Shown here in pieces: positions 1-4,888 of a DNA stretch of 5,982 nucleotides. Made by a program: the position numbers and the translations under genes. This DNA comes from Candidatus Omnitrophota bacterium (GTDB lineage Bacteria; Omnitrophota; Gorgyraeia; 2-01-FULL-45-10). The notes under the pieces are model-generated. The model searched no databases. It had not been told where the DNA came from and worked only from the letters and a program-made list of their open reading frames with translations. The DNA lies in the NCBI GenBank assembly GCA_022703295.1, contig JAKLDX010000079.1:1-5982 (forward strand), given 5' to 3'. The first letter of the stretch is position 1. Every line of letters starts with the position of its first letter.

Positions 1-9
1 TCCAACCAT
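1..9 (-). CDS. Start of a further gene, cut by the left window edge (3 codons only)
   Basis: An ATG at 9-7 on the minus strand is followed by GTT and GGA, giving Met-Val-Gly before the window ends. The start is suggested by a purine-rich GAGGAG Shine-Dalgarno-like sequence (complement of 17-22) with a 7-nt spacer, which is close to ideal. The gene would be the next one downstream of the secreted beta-sandwich gene at 106-708, with only the palindromic repeat between them, so it could belong to the same transcript. Nothing can be said about its product. The call rests only on the ribosome binding site and start codon, so it could be coincidental. Confidence 0.5.
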
Positions 10-29
10 AAGTTCTCTCCTCTAGATTT
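10..29 (-). promoter_or_regulatory. Ribosome binding site for the gene starting at 9
   Basis: Read on the minus strand, this short stretch between the palindrome and the ATG at 9 carries GAGGAG (complement of 17-22), followed by AGAACTT and then ATG. It is one of the better Shine-Dalgarno matches in the window and is the main reason for calling a gene at the left edge. Confidence 0.5.
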
Positions 30-109
30 TTAGCTATAAGTTGTAAGCTATAAGCGATAAGCTAAAGAAGCTTTAAGCTTACGGCTTATAGCTTAAAGCT
101 TACAGCTAA
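30..109. repeat. Heptamer-based imperfect palindrome, copy 1
   Basis: The left arm (30-67) and right arm (71-109) are reverse complements at 33 of 38 positions with one single-base gap, around a 3-nt centre. Each arm is itself a row of 7-nt units: AGCTATA, AGTTGTA, AGCTATA, AGCGATA, AGCTAAA on the left, and the complementary series GCTTACG, GCTTATA, GCTTAAA, GCTTACA on the right. The element could fold into a hairpin of nearly 40 bp in DNA or RNA. A second copy lies at 4801-4882; 37-61 is identical over 25 nt to the reverse complement of 4850-4874. The outer edge contains the TAG stop codon of the gene at 106-708. No U-rich tract follows on either strand, so it is not a classical intrinsic terminator. 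It resembles small intergenic palindromic repeats (REP- or MITE-like), but no transposase is present. Confidence 0.88.
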
Positions 110-708
110 TTCGACAGTTTTACGTTATCGATATAAGCCGGCCCCTTATATGCGATCTTGCCGTTGGATTCTATTCTCACGCCGAGCTTCTTCACATCGG
201 ATCTGAAACTATCGTCTATGAACCTTCTCCAGGACATGCTGTTCTGGGTGAGGTCAACCTTGATAACCGTCCACTCGCCCGGAGCAAGAGGTATGGTCCT
301 GCTCATCTCCGTCCATTTCCATTCAGGGCCTACGGTCAATATTATCTTTGCCCTCAGGCCCCTGGGGGCATTCTTAGGCAAAAATATATCGACGGACAGA
401 TAGCTGAACGGCGTCCAATCGGTCACATCCATAACGCGTTCGATATAAGAGCCCTGCCAGGTTGGCACAGCGGTAAATTCCGAATAAAGTTCCAGGGCAT
501 ATTTACCGTCGCTTGCCTGGAACTCAGAGACACTCACCTGTCTGCCAACATGATCTTTTTTATCGAACGCCCAATCGGGTAATTCCCACCCCTGAGGGTC
601 TTTTTCGAAACTGAATATGACTTGTTCTTTGGCGTAGGAATGATATTGCGGTAGGCAGGGATAGCAAAAGATTATGAAAAGAATAAAAAATATCTTTAAT
701 ATTCTCAT
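106..708 (-). CDS. Secreted beta-sandwich protein, carbohydrate-binding-module-like (paralog of the gene at 1952-2548)
   Basis: This 200-residue protein begins with a hydrophobic signal peptide (about residues 1-26, probable cleavage after Ser-Tyr-Ala), so it should be exported. The remaining ~174 residues look like a single jelly-roll domain. They open with a FEKDPQGWE segment, have alternating beta-strand patterns (YLSVDIFLP, AKIILTVG, WTVIKVDL), and end with GPAYIDNVKL, an ending typical of galactose-binding-like and CBM folds. No catalytic motif is visible. By eye it is about half identical to the 198-residue protein at 1952-2548 over the whole mature length. It starts 8 nt after the stop of the GH113-like enzyme at 717-1805 and has no clear Shine-Dalgarno sequence, so translation is probably coupled to that gene. 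The stop codon lies inside the palindromic repeat at 30-109. A role in binding the glycan attacked by the neighbouring enzyme is an inference; a purely structural envelope role is possible. Confidence 0.85.
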   Translation of the reverse strand: MRILKIFFILFIIFCYPCLPQYHSYAKEQVIFSFEKDPQGWELPDWAFDKKDHVGRQVSVSEFQASDGKYALELYSEFTAVPTWQGSYIERVMDVTDWTPFSYLSVDIFLPKNAPRGLRAKIILTVGPEWKWTEMSRTIPLAPGEWTVIKVDLTQNSMSWRRFIDDSFRSDVKKLGVRIESNGKIAYKGPAYIDNVKLSN

Positions 709-716
709 AAATTTTT

Positions 717-1805
717 TTAGAAGCTGAAGGGGGTCTTTTTAGGCACGCTCTTTCCATACCAGCTTTTCACGACATCCTTTGCCGGCTTATTCTGGAGGCT
801 GTATCCCCTGTTGCCGCGACCTCCGAACCTGGTGTCTGTACCCCACCTCCACCAGTACATCCCGTAAAACCACGGCTTCGTCCAGAAAGTCTGGAAAAGG
901 GCCTCATAACAATCTGCCTGCAGCTTTAAATTTACTTTCCCCGCGGCAAGCTCTTCCCATGGCGTCCTCGCAGTGCCGTCAGCGCTGCAATAACCCACTT
1001 CCGGGAATATGACCGGCTTATTATATTTTTTCTGCAGTTCCTCGATATCTTTCACCCATTGGTCCCAGCCCTTCGTTATCTCTTCCAGGTTCGGCTCATC
1101 TTTCTCGGACAGAGGGAAATAAGCGTCTATACCTATATAATCCAGCGCATCCCAAAAAGAGACATGCCTGTATTCTTCGTCCCAATTAGCCGCATATGTG
1201 AGCGGCCCCTTATAAGCGGCTCTTACCGGCTTGATGACTATCTCTTTCCACATTTCCGGTTTAACTGTGGAGATAGACGATAACTCGGTCCCCACGCATA
1301 TCATCTCTACGTCATTCTCCTGGGCAATCTTGGCATAATGAACGATAAAATCCCGGTAGTTCTCAAACCACAATTTCCATTCCGGCTCGGAAACGCAAAT
1401 ATCGCCGCGCCATGTACCATTGGAAGTATCAACTATATCCAGGTGGGGCTTTATCATGACTTTCATACCGAGCGAATGAGCTGTCTTGATGGCGTGTATC
1501 AAACTTTCATCGGTAGGGGTTCTTTCGGCAGGGTATATCTTTGACGTAGAGCAGTTCTCCTGGTACCAGGTGATGAGTATGCTGACCCACTTTGTCCCAA
1601 GGAGCTTTACCTCTTTCATCGATGCGTCAGATGCATCGGTGGAATACTTATTGGCGCTCCACGTGACAAAACACATTCCCTTCTGGAATTCGCATTTTTT
1701 AAGATCCTTACCCCAGGCAGCGGAGGGCGATATTAAAAACGCAAGCATAGAGAATATGCCTACGATTGCTATCGAATTTGCGGACATCCTTATCTTATTT
1801 AACAT
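717..1805 (-). CDS. Secreted glycoside hydrolase, GH113-like (beta-mannanase type)
   Basis: The 362-residue protein has an N-terminal signal peptide (about residues 1-32: a basic start, a hydrophobic run, then SPSAAWG). A TIM-barrel-type domain follows, from about residue 38 to 352. GH113-type landmarks appear in order: FQKGMCFVTW at the first strand, WYQ at 80-82, KVMIKPHLD (115-123), VGTELS with Glu174 as probable acid/base, YAANWDEE (204-211), DYIGIDAYFPL (222-232), FPEVGY with Glu269 as probable nucleophile, and MYWWRWGTD (316-324) near the end. Retaining beta-mannosidic cleavage is the known activity of the family; the actual substrate here is inferred. The start is supported by AAGGGG (complement of 1812-1817) 6 nt upstream and by the signal peptide; Met7 is an unlikely alternative. 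It has its own promoter (1861-1889). It is paralogous to the enzyme at the right edge but has more cysteines, several of which could form disulfides outside the cytoplasm. Confidence 0.85.
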   Translation of the reverse strand: MLNKIRMSANSIAIVGIFSMLAFLISPSAAWGKDLKKCEFQKGMCFVTWSANKYSTDASDASMKEVKLLGTKWVSILITWYQENCSTSKIYPAERTPTDESLIHAIKTAHSLGMKVMIKPHLDIVDTSNGTWRGDICVSEPEWKLWFENYRDFIVHYAKIAQENDVEMICVGTELSSISTVKPEMWKEIVIKPVRAAYKGPLTYAANWDEEYRHVSFWDALDYIGIDAYFPLSEKDEPNLEEITKGWDQWVKDIEELQKKYNKPVIFPEVGYCSADGTARTPWEELAAGKVNLKLQADCYEALFQTFWTKPWFYGMYWWRWGTDTRFGGRGNRGYSLQNKPAKDVVKSWYGKSVPKKTPFSF

Positions 1806-1817
1806 TAATAGCCCCTT
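1806..1817 (-). promoter_or_regulatory. Ribosome binding site of the GH113-like gene at 717-1805
   Basis: On the minus strand AAGGGG (complement of 1812-1817) precedes the ATG at 1805 by six bases (CTATTA). This fixes the start at 1805 rather than at the internal Met seven codons in. Confidence 0.7.
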
Positions 1818-1860
1818 AAGTTATTGTGCCCACTAGTGTTTTAAGCTAAAAATTTGTCTT

Positions 1861-1889
1861 ATTATACAATAACCATATAATTAAATCAA
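1861..1889 (-). promoter_or_regulatory. Near-consensus sigma-70-type promoter for the 717-1805 / 106-708 unit
   Basis: Read on the minus strand, TTGATT (complement of 1884-1889) and a perfect TATAAT (complement of 1861-1866) are separated by exactly 17 nt. Transcription would start near 1854, giving a leader of about 50 nt before the ATG at 1805. The -35 hexamer lies in the U-rich run that follows the terminator hairpin of the previous gene, so the terminator and promoter are packed together. The assignment comes from sequence only, and AT-rich DNA can give such matches by chance, but spacing, strand and position all agree. Confidence 0.72.
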
Positions 1890-1936
1890 AATAAATCAGT
1901 CGTTAGCCACCATTTTCAGATAGCGGCTAACGACTG
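1890..1936 (-). terminator. Intrinsic terminator-like hairpin after the gene at 1952-2548
   Basis: CAGTCGTTAGCC (1897-1908) and its exact reverse complement (1925-1936) form a 12-bp perfect stem with a 16-nt loop. On the minus strand the hairpin begins 15 nt after the stop codon of the small secreted protein and is followed by ATTTATTTTGATTTAATT, a moderately U-rich tract that runs past 1890. Its upstream flank is also A/T-rich. It should end transcription of the 1952-2548 gene before the promoter at 1861-1889. Confidence 0.75.
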
Positions 1937-1951
1937 TGTTAAAACAACTAT

Positions 1952-2548
1952 TTATGCTTTAGTCACTGTAAAGTTATCAATGTAGATTGGGCCGCTATAT
2001 TCCGGCTTCTTGTTGCTCTCTACCCTGACCGCTACCTTACGAACGTCTTTCCTGAAATTATCATCGACTACGGTCCTCTTCCAGTCTTCGCTGCCGGGAA
2101 GAAGATTAGCGGTAACTGTAACCCATTGCCCTGGGACAAGCGCTACCGAACGGGCCATTTCCGTGAACTTCCAGCTTTCGCCGACAGTCAAAACTATCTT
2201 GGCTTTCAGCCCAACCGGAGCTTCCTTCGGTATGTAGATATCTACCGATATGGCTTTATACGGTGTCCAATCAAAATACTCAAAATCCTCGACTAATGAA
2301 GATGTCCATACTTTACCGGGGAACGCCGCCATCACTTTTAATGAACCCTGGCCTTCGGAAGCAAAGTCTTTTGACTGCTCAACGGACTTCGCTACATGGT
2401 CTTCCTGTTCCAGTGCCCATTCCGGTATTTCCCAACCCTGCGCATCTTTCTCGAATCCGAAAAGGACCTTTGTCTCTTCGGCGTGCGATAGGCTAGTTAC
2501 TGCTGCTACCATAATCATCGCTACCAGTAATGCTAATAGCTTTCTCAT
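1952..2548 (-). CDS. Secreted beta-sandwich protein, carbohydrate-binding-module-like (paralog of the gene at 106-708)
   Basis: The 198-residue protein has a textbook Sec signal peptide (residues 1-23, ending Ser-His-Ala before Glu-Glu). One domain of about 175 residues follows, with the same landmarks as its paralog: FEKDAQGWEIPEW near the start, DWTPYKAISVDIYIP in the middle, AKIVLTVG, a WKRTVVDDNFRKDVRK segment, and GPIYIDNFTV at the end. The pattern fits a jelly-roll or galactose-binding-like fold; no enzyme motif is seen. Unlike its paralog it does not directly follow a hydrolase gene. It stands between the sensor kinase and a terminator, with its own strong ribosome binding site and probable promoter, and so could be expressed strongly as a single gene. 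Carbohydrate binding is an inference from fold-like features and from the company of the two GH113-like enzymes. Confidence 0.85.
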   Translation of the reverse strand: MRKLLALLVAMIMVAAVTSLSHAEETKVLFGFEKDAQGWEIPEWALEQEDHVAKSVEQSKDFASEGQGSLKVMAAFPGKVWTSSLVEDFEYFDWTPYKAISVDIYIPKEAPVGLKAKIVLTVGESWKFTEMARSVALVPGQWVTVTANLLPGSEDWKRTVVDDNFRKDVRKVAVRVESNKKPEYSGPIYIDNFTVTKA

Positions 2549-2561
2549 GGTGCCCTCCTTT
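2549..2561 (-). promoter_or_regulatory. Strong ribosome binding site of the gene at 1952-2548
   Basis: On the minus strand AAAGGAGG (complement of 2554-2561) is followed by a 5-nt spacer (GCACC) and then ATG. It is the best Shine-Dalgarno match in the window and suggests high translation of this small secreted protein. Confidence 0.8.
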
Positions 2562-2575
2562 CGATTTTCACCTCA

Positions 2576-2588
2576 ATTATACATTATA
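2576..2588 (-). promoter_or_regulatory. Probable -10 region(s) for the gene at 1952-2548
   Basis: Two perfect TATAAT hexamers lie on the minus strand seven bases apart (complements of 2583-2588 and 2576-2581), shortly upstream of the strong ribosome binding site. No convincing -35 hexamer stands at 16-18 nt from either. The call therefore rests on the -10 matches, the location in the 102-nt gap after the kinase gene, and the absence of any other reason for the AT-rich stretch. A leader of only about 20-25 nt is predicted. Confidence 0.5.
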
Positions 2589-2650
2589 AAAGGTTAAATT
2601 ATCGTTAGATGAATATTAAAAATTTCTAATCAAATTTACTGGGGGCCCTA

Positions 2651-4129
2651 TCACGACAAAGGCAGGGAAATTGTGAATATGGTGCCGCCGGAAGGCTTGC
2701 TTTTCACATCTATTGCCCCTTTATGAGCCTCAGCTATGGATTTTGCTATACTAAGGCCTAATCCGAATCCTGTACTATTGCGCGATTTATCCGCCCGGTA
2801 GAACCTGTCAAATACATGCGCCAATTCTTCGCCGGGGATACCCACACCGTTGTCATCGATGCTTATTTTGGCTGTAGCAGCATCGTCTTTATAAAGCGCG
2901 ATATTTATAATGCCGTTATTAGGCGTATATTTGACCGCGTTATCCAGTATATTCAGGATAAGGGTCTTCAGCTGGCTCTCGTCCCCGGTCAGCAGCATGT
3001 CGCTACCCGCCTTCTTGAAATTCATCCTGATATTTTTCAGTTCCGCCAGGCCCTTTATATTATTAATGACGGCTTGCGTCAGGGCATTAAGCTCCAGAGC
3101 CCTCTTCTCGGGAAAAGATTCTTTCGAATCGAACCTCGCCAGCAAGAGAAGGTTCTCGGCCAACTTCGCTATCCTGTTTATCTCCTCGAGGGCACTTGCA
3201 AGCGTATCCTTGTACTCTTCCTGCGTCCGGAGCTTCCTCAGGACCACCTCGAACTCCCCTTTCAATATAGTGAGAGGTGTTTTCAGCTCATGCGACAGGT
3301 TTTCGAACAAGCGCCTCTGCGATGAAAAGGCGCTTTCGAGCCTTTTCAACATATCGTTGAAAGTCTCGGCCAGGTGCTGTATCTCATCCTTTGTTTCCGG
3401 CACCTTCAGGCGCAACTTCATATTCTCGGCTGTTATCTGGTGTATCGTATGTATCATACTGTCAACAGGATGAAGCGTGGCTTTTGCGAGAAAGGCGCCC
3501 ATGACACCGGTAATCAAAACGGTTAAGGGGAATAAAATAAATAATGTCACTTTTAATTTATTCAGCGCCACCTCTATTGAGGAAAGAGGGCTGGCCACCT
3601 GGACTATATATGCGACCTTCTCGCCTTCAAACACGGGCGTAGTGAATATCCTTAGTTTCATCGCCTCAAAAGCGCCGTTTGAATTTATGGTGTCGAAACG
3701 CGGTTTACCCTGAAGAACGGATATGAAATCGCTGTCGGGTATTTTGGATATGTTTTGCGTATTTTTCGAGGAGGCGATGGCATTTCCGTCGGTATCAAAT
3801 ATCTGGATTATGATATCCAGCAGCCGCGGATCGGTGGATTCCTGTTTAACCCATCTATGGGCTATCTTCGAAAAGTTATAATTCCGTCTTTTTCTTAAGG
3901 CTTCGGGCTTTTCTCCTCTTTCTATTGCCTCAATATTCGAAGCCTGCCAATAGGTATCTATGGCCTGCTCAACGCCACCCGCGGATGATTTGAGAAGTGT
4001 GTCCATGTTCTCATGCAAGCCGGTGCTTACATTGTGATAAAGCATGCCGCTGAAAGAGGTCAGCGTCACGGCAAGTATCGCCATATACAGGATGGTTATC
4101 TTGAAACGTATAGATTTTGCGAACACCAT
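2651..4129 (-). CDS. Membrane sensor histidine kinase of the CusS/heavy-metal-sensor type
   Basis: The 492-residue protein has a first membrane segment (about residues 9-31), an extracytoplasmic sensor region (about 32-190, including FDTDGNAIASS), a second membrane segment (about 193-216) and a HAMP linker (about 217-270). The dimerisation domain follows, with the phosphoaccepting His280 in LSHELKTPL. The ATPase domain has the N box around Asn397 (LNILDNAVKYTPN), the G1 box DDNGVGIP (425-432), the F box FDRFYRADKSR and the G2 box GFGLGLS (454-460). All motifs needed for activity are intact. It autophosphorylates and should pass the phosphate to the regulator encoded just upstream. ATG follows the regulator's TAA directly, and AAAAGG at the end of that gene gives a ribosome binding site. 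The CusS-like layout does not prove metal sensing, and no efflux genes are present here. Confidence 0.95.
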   Translation of the reverse strand: MVFAKSIRFKITILYMAILAVTLTSFSGMLYHNVSTGLHENMDTLLKSSAGGVEQAIDTYWQASNIEAIERGEKPEALRKRRNYNFSKIAHRWVKQESTDPRLLDIIIQIFDTDGNAIASSKNTQNISKIPDSDFISVLQGKPRFDTINSNGAFEAMKLRIFTTPVFEGEKVAYIVQVASPLSSIEVALNKLKVTLFILFPLTVLITGVMGAFLAKATLHPVDSMIHTIHQITAENMKLRLKVPETKDEIQHLAETFNDMLKRLESAFSSQRRLFENLSHELKTPLTILKGEFEVVLRKLRTQEEYKDTLASALEEINRIAKLAENLLLLARFDSKESFPEKRALELNALTQAVINNIKGLAELKNIRMNFKKAGSDMLLTGDESQLKTLILNILDNAVKYTPNNGIINIALYKDDAATAKISIDDNGVGIPGEELAHVFDRFYRADKSRNSTGFGLGLSIAKSIAEAHKGAIDVKSKPSGGTIFTISLPLS

Positions 4130-4139
4130 TTAACCTTTT
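4130..4139 (-). promoter_or_regulatory. Kinase ribosome binding site inside the end of the regulator gene
   Basis: AAAAGG (complement of 4134-4139) lies in the last codons of the response-regulator gene, four bases before the kinase ATG. The regulator's TAA touches that ATG, so the two genes should be translationally coupled and made in a fixed ratio. Confidence 0.65.
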
Positions 4140-4798
4140 ATTATATATCCCCGGCCCCTGACCGTCTTGATGAGCTTCTTTTCGTAAGGCTCGTCGATCT
4201 TTTTCCGCAGATAGTTTATGTAGACGTCTATGACATTCGTGAACGTGTCGAAGTCCAGGTCCCATACATGTTCGGATATCATGGTCCTTGTGACGACCGA
4301 TCCGGCATTACGCATAAGGAATTCGAGGAGAGAATATTCTTTGGCTGTTAATTCTATCTCTTTGCCGGCACGAGTCACTTTATGCGTCATGAGGTCCAGG
4401 GAGAGGCCTTCTACCTGCAGCTTGTTCGCCACCGCGGCGTCCTTTTTCCTCAATATAGCGCGTATCCTGGCAAGAAGTTCTTCGAATGCAAAGGGTTTTG
4501 TGAGATAATCGTCGGCGCCGGAATCCAGCCCGGTGACTTTATCCGCCACGGTATCTTTTGCGGTAATCATTATGACAGGGGCAAGCTTCCCCTCGCTTTT
4601 TAATTTTTTGCACAGGGTCAGCCCGTCCATCTTGGGGAGCATCAGGTCCAGAAGGATTAGGTCGTATTCGTTCGTCTTGGCTAAAAAGAACCCTTCCTGC
4701 CCGTCATAAGCGGCATCTACGGCATAGCCTTCCTCTTTAAGGCCGCGCTTAATGAAATCGGCAATCTTCTTCTCGTCCTCTATAACTAGGATTCGCAT
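4130..4798 (-). CDS. OmpR/PhoB-family response regulator (CusR-like)
   Basis: The 222-residue protein has a receiver domain (residues 1-~118) followed by a winged-helix DNA-binding domain (about 127-222). Receiver residues are all present: Glu7 and Asp8, the phosphoacceptor Asp51 in LLDLMLPKMDG, Thr79 and Lys101 in LTKPF. The C-terminal half has the usual LTAKEYSLLEFLM segment, the recognition-helix region TNVIDVYINYLRKKID and the wing RGRGYII. It is the cognate regulator of the kinase that follows it with no spacing. The start is the standard one for the family, but there is no Shine-Dalgarno sequence: the bases before the ATG belong to the palindromic repeat at 4801-4882. Expression may depend on read-through from the GH113-like gene upstream or on a promoter not recognised here. 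Its target genes are unknown. Confidence 0.96.
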   Translation of the reverse strand: MRILVIEDEKKIADFIKRGLKEEGYAVDAAYDGQEGFFLAKTNEYDLILLDLMLPKMDGLTLCKKLKSEGKLAPVIMITAKDTVADKVTGLDSGADDYLTKPFAFEELLARIRAILRKKDAAVANKLQVEGLSLDLMTHKVTRAGKEIELTAKEYSLLEFLMRNAGSVVTRTMISEHVWDLDFDTFTNVIDVYINYLRKKIDEPYEKKLIKTVRGRGYIIKG

Positions 4799-4800
4799 TG

Positions 4801-4882
4801 TTAAGCTATAAGTTTTAAGCTGTAAGCTTTAAGCTTAAAACTTTTTTGACTTATCGCTTATAGCTTACAACTTACGGCTAAA
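4801..4882. repeat. Heptamer-based imperfect palindrome, copy 2
   Basis: Outer arms 4801-4833 and 4850-4882 are reverse complements at 26 of 33 positions, and the centre (4834-4849) is an A/T-rich run. The arms are rows of 7-nt units (AGCTATA, AGTTTTA, AGCTGTA, AGCTTTA on the left; complements on the right). Segment 4850-4874 is the exact reverse complement of 37-61 in copy 1 (25 nt). A second shared stretch of 18 nt (4816-4833, matching the complement of the right arm of copy 1) is displaced by two heptamers. The element fills nearly the whole 90-nt gap between the GH113-like gene and the response regulator and stops two bases before the regulator's ATG. No poly-U follows on either strand. 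It could form a large hairpin in a read-through mRNA and cover the regulator's start region. Confidence 0.87.
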
Positions 4883-4888
4883 TTTTTC

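Noticed and set aside
30..109. CRISPR-like array reading of the 7-nt series
   Set aside because: Units are 7 nt with no spacers and reverse direction at the centre, so this is a palindromic repeat, not a CRISPR array.
649..665. Possible lipobox in the signal peptide of the 200-residue protein (Cys15 or Cys18)
   Set aside because: The residues before each cysteine do not fit the lipobox pattern, and a normal signal-peptidase site after Ser-Tyr-Ala fits better.
1831..1838. CACTAGTG 8-bp perfect palindrome in the leader of the 717-1805 gene, considered as an operator
   Set aside because: It is short, does not extend outward and has no second copy near the other promoters, so it is not supported as a regulator site.
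1840..1851. Isolated TTTTAAGCTAAA resembling one unit of the palindromes
   Set aside because: It is a single short AT-rich match in the leader of the 717-1805 gene without neighbouring heptamers or an inverted partner, so it is not distinguishable from chance.
2639..2650. GGGGGCCC just after the kinase stop, considered as a terminator
   Set aside because: It is only a 6-bp palindrome without a loop or adjacent U tract, too small to form a terminator hairpin.
2816..3473. Plus-strand open frames of 169 and 187 codons opposite the kinase gene
   Set aside because: They overlap intact kinase motifs (His box to HAMP) on the other strand, resemble no protein family and lack ribosome binding sites. 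They are shadows of the real gene.
4011..4265. Minus-strand open frame of 84 codons spanning the regulator-kinase junction
   Set aside because: It is out of frame with two well-supported genes and covers the regulator's wing and the kinase's first membrane segment. Its sequence has no recognisable features.
30..4882. The two palindromes as terminal inverted repeats of one transposon
   Set aside because: No transposase or integrase lies between them, each copy is itself a complete palindrome, and the enclosed genes are ordinary regulators and hydrolases. Independent copies of a small repeat are more likely.
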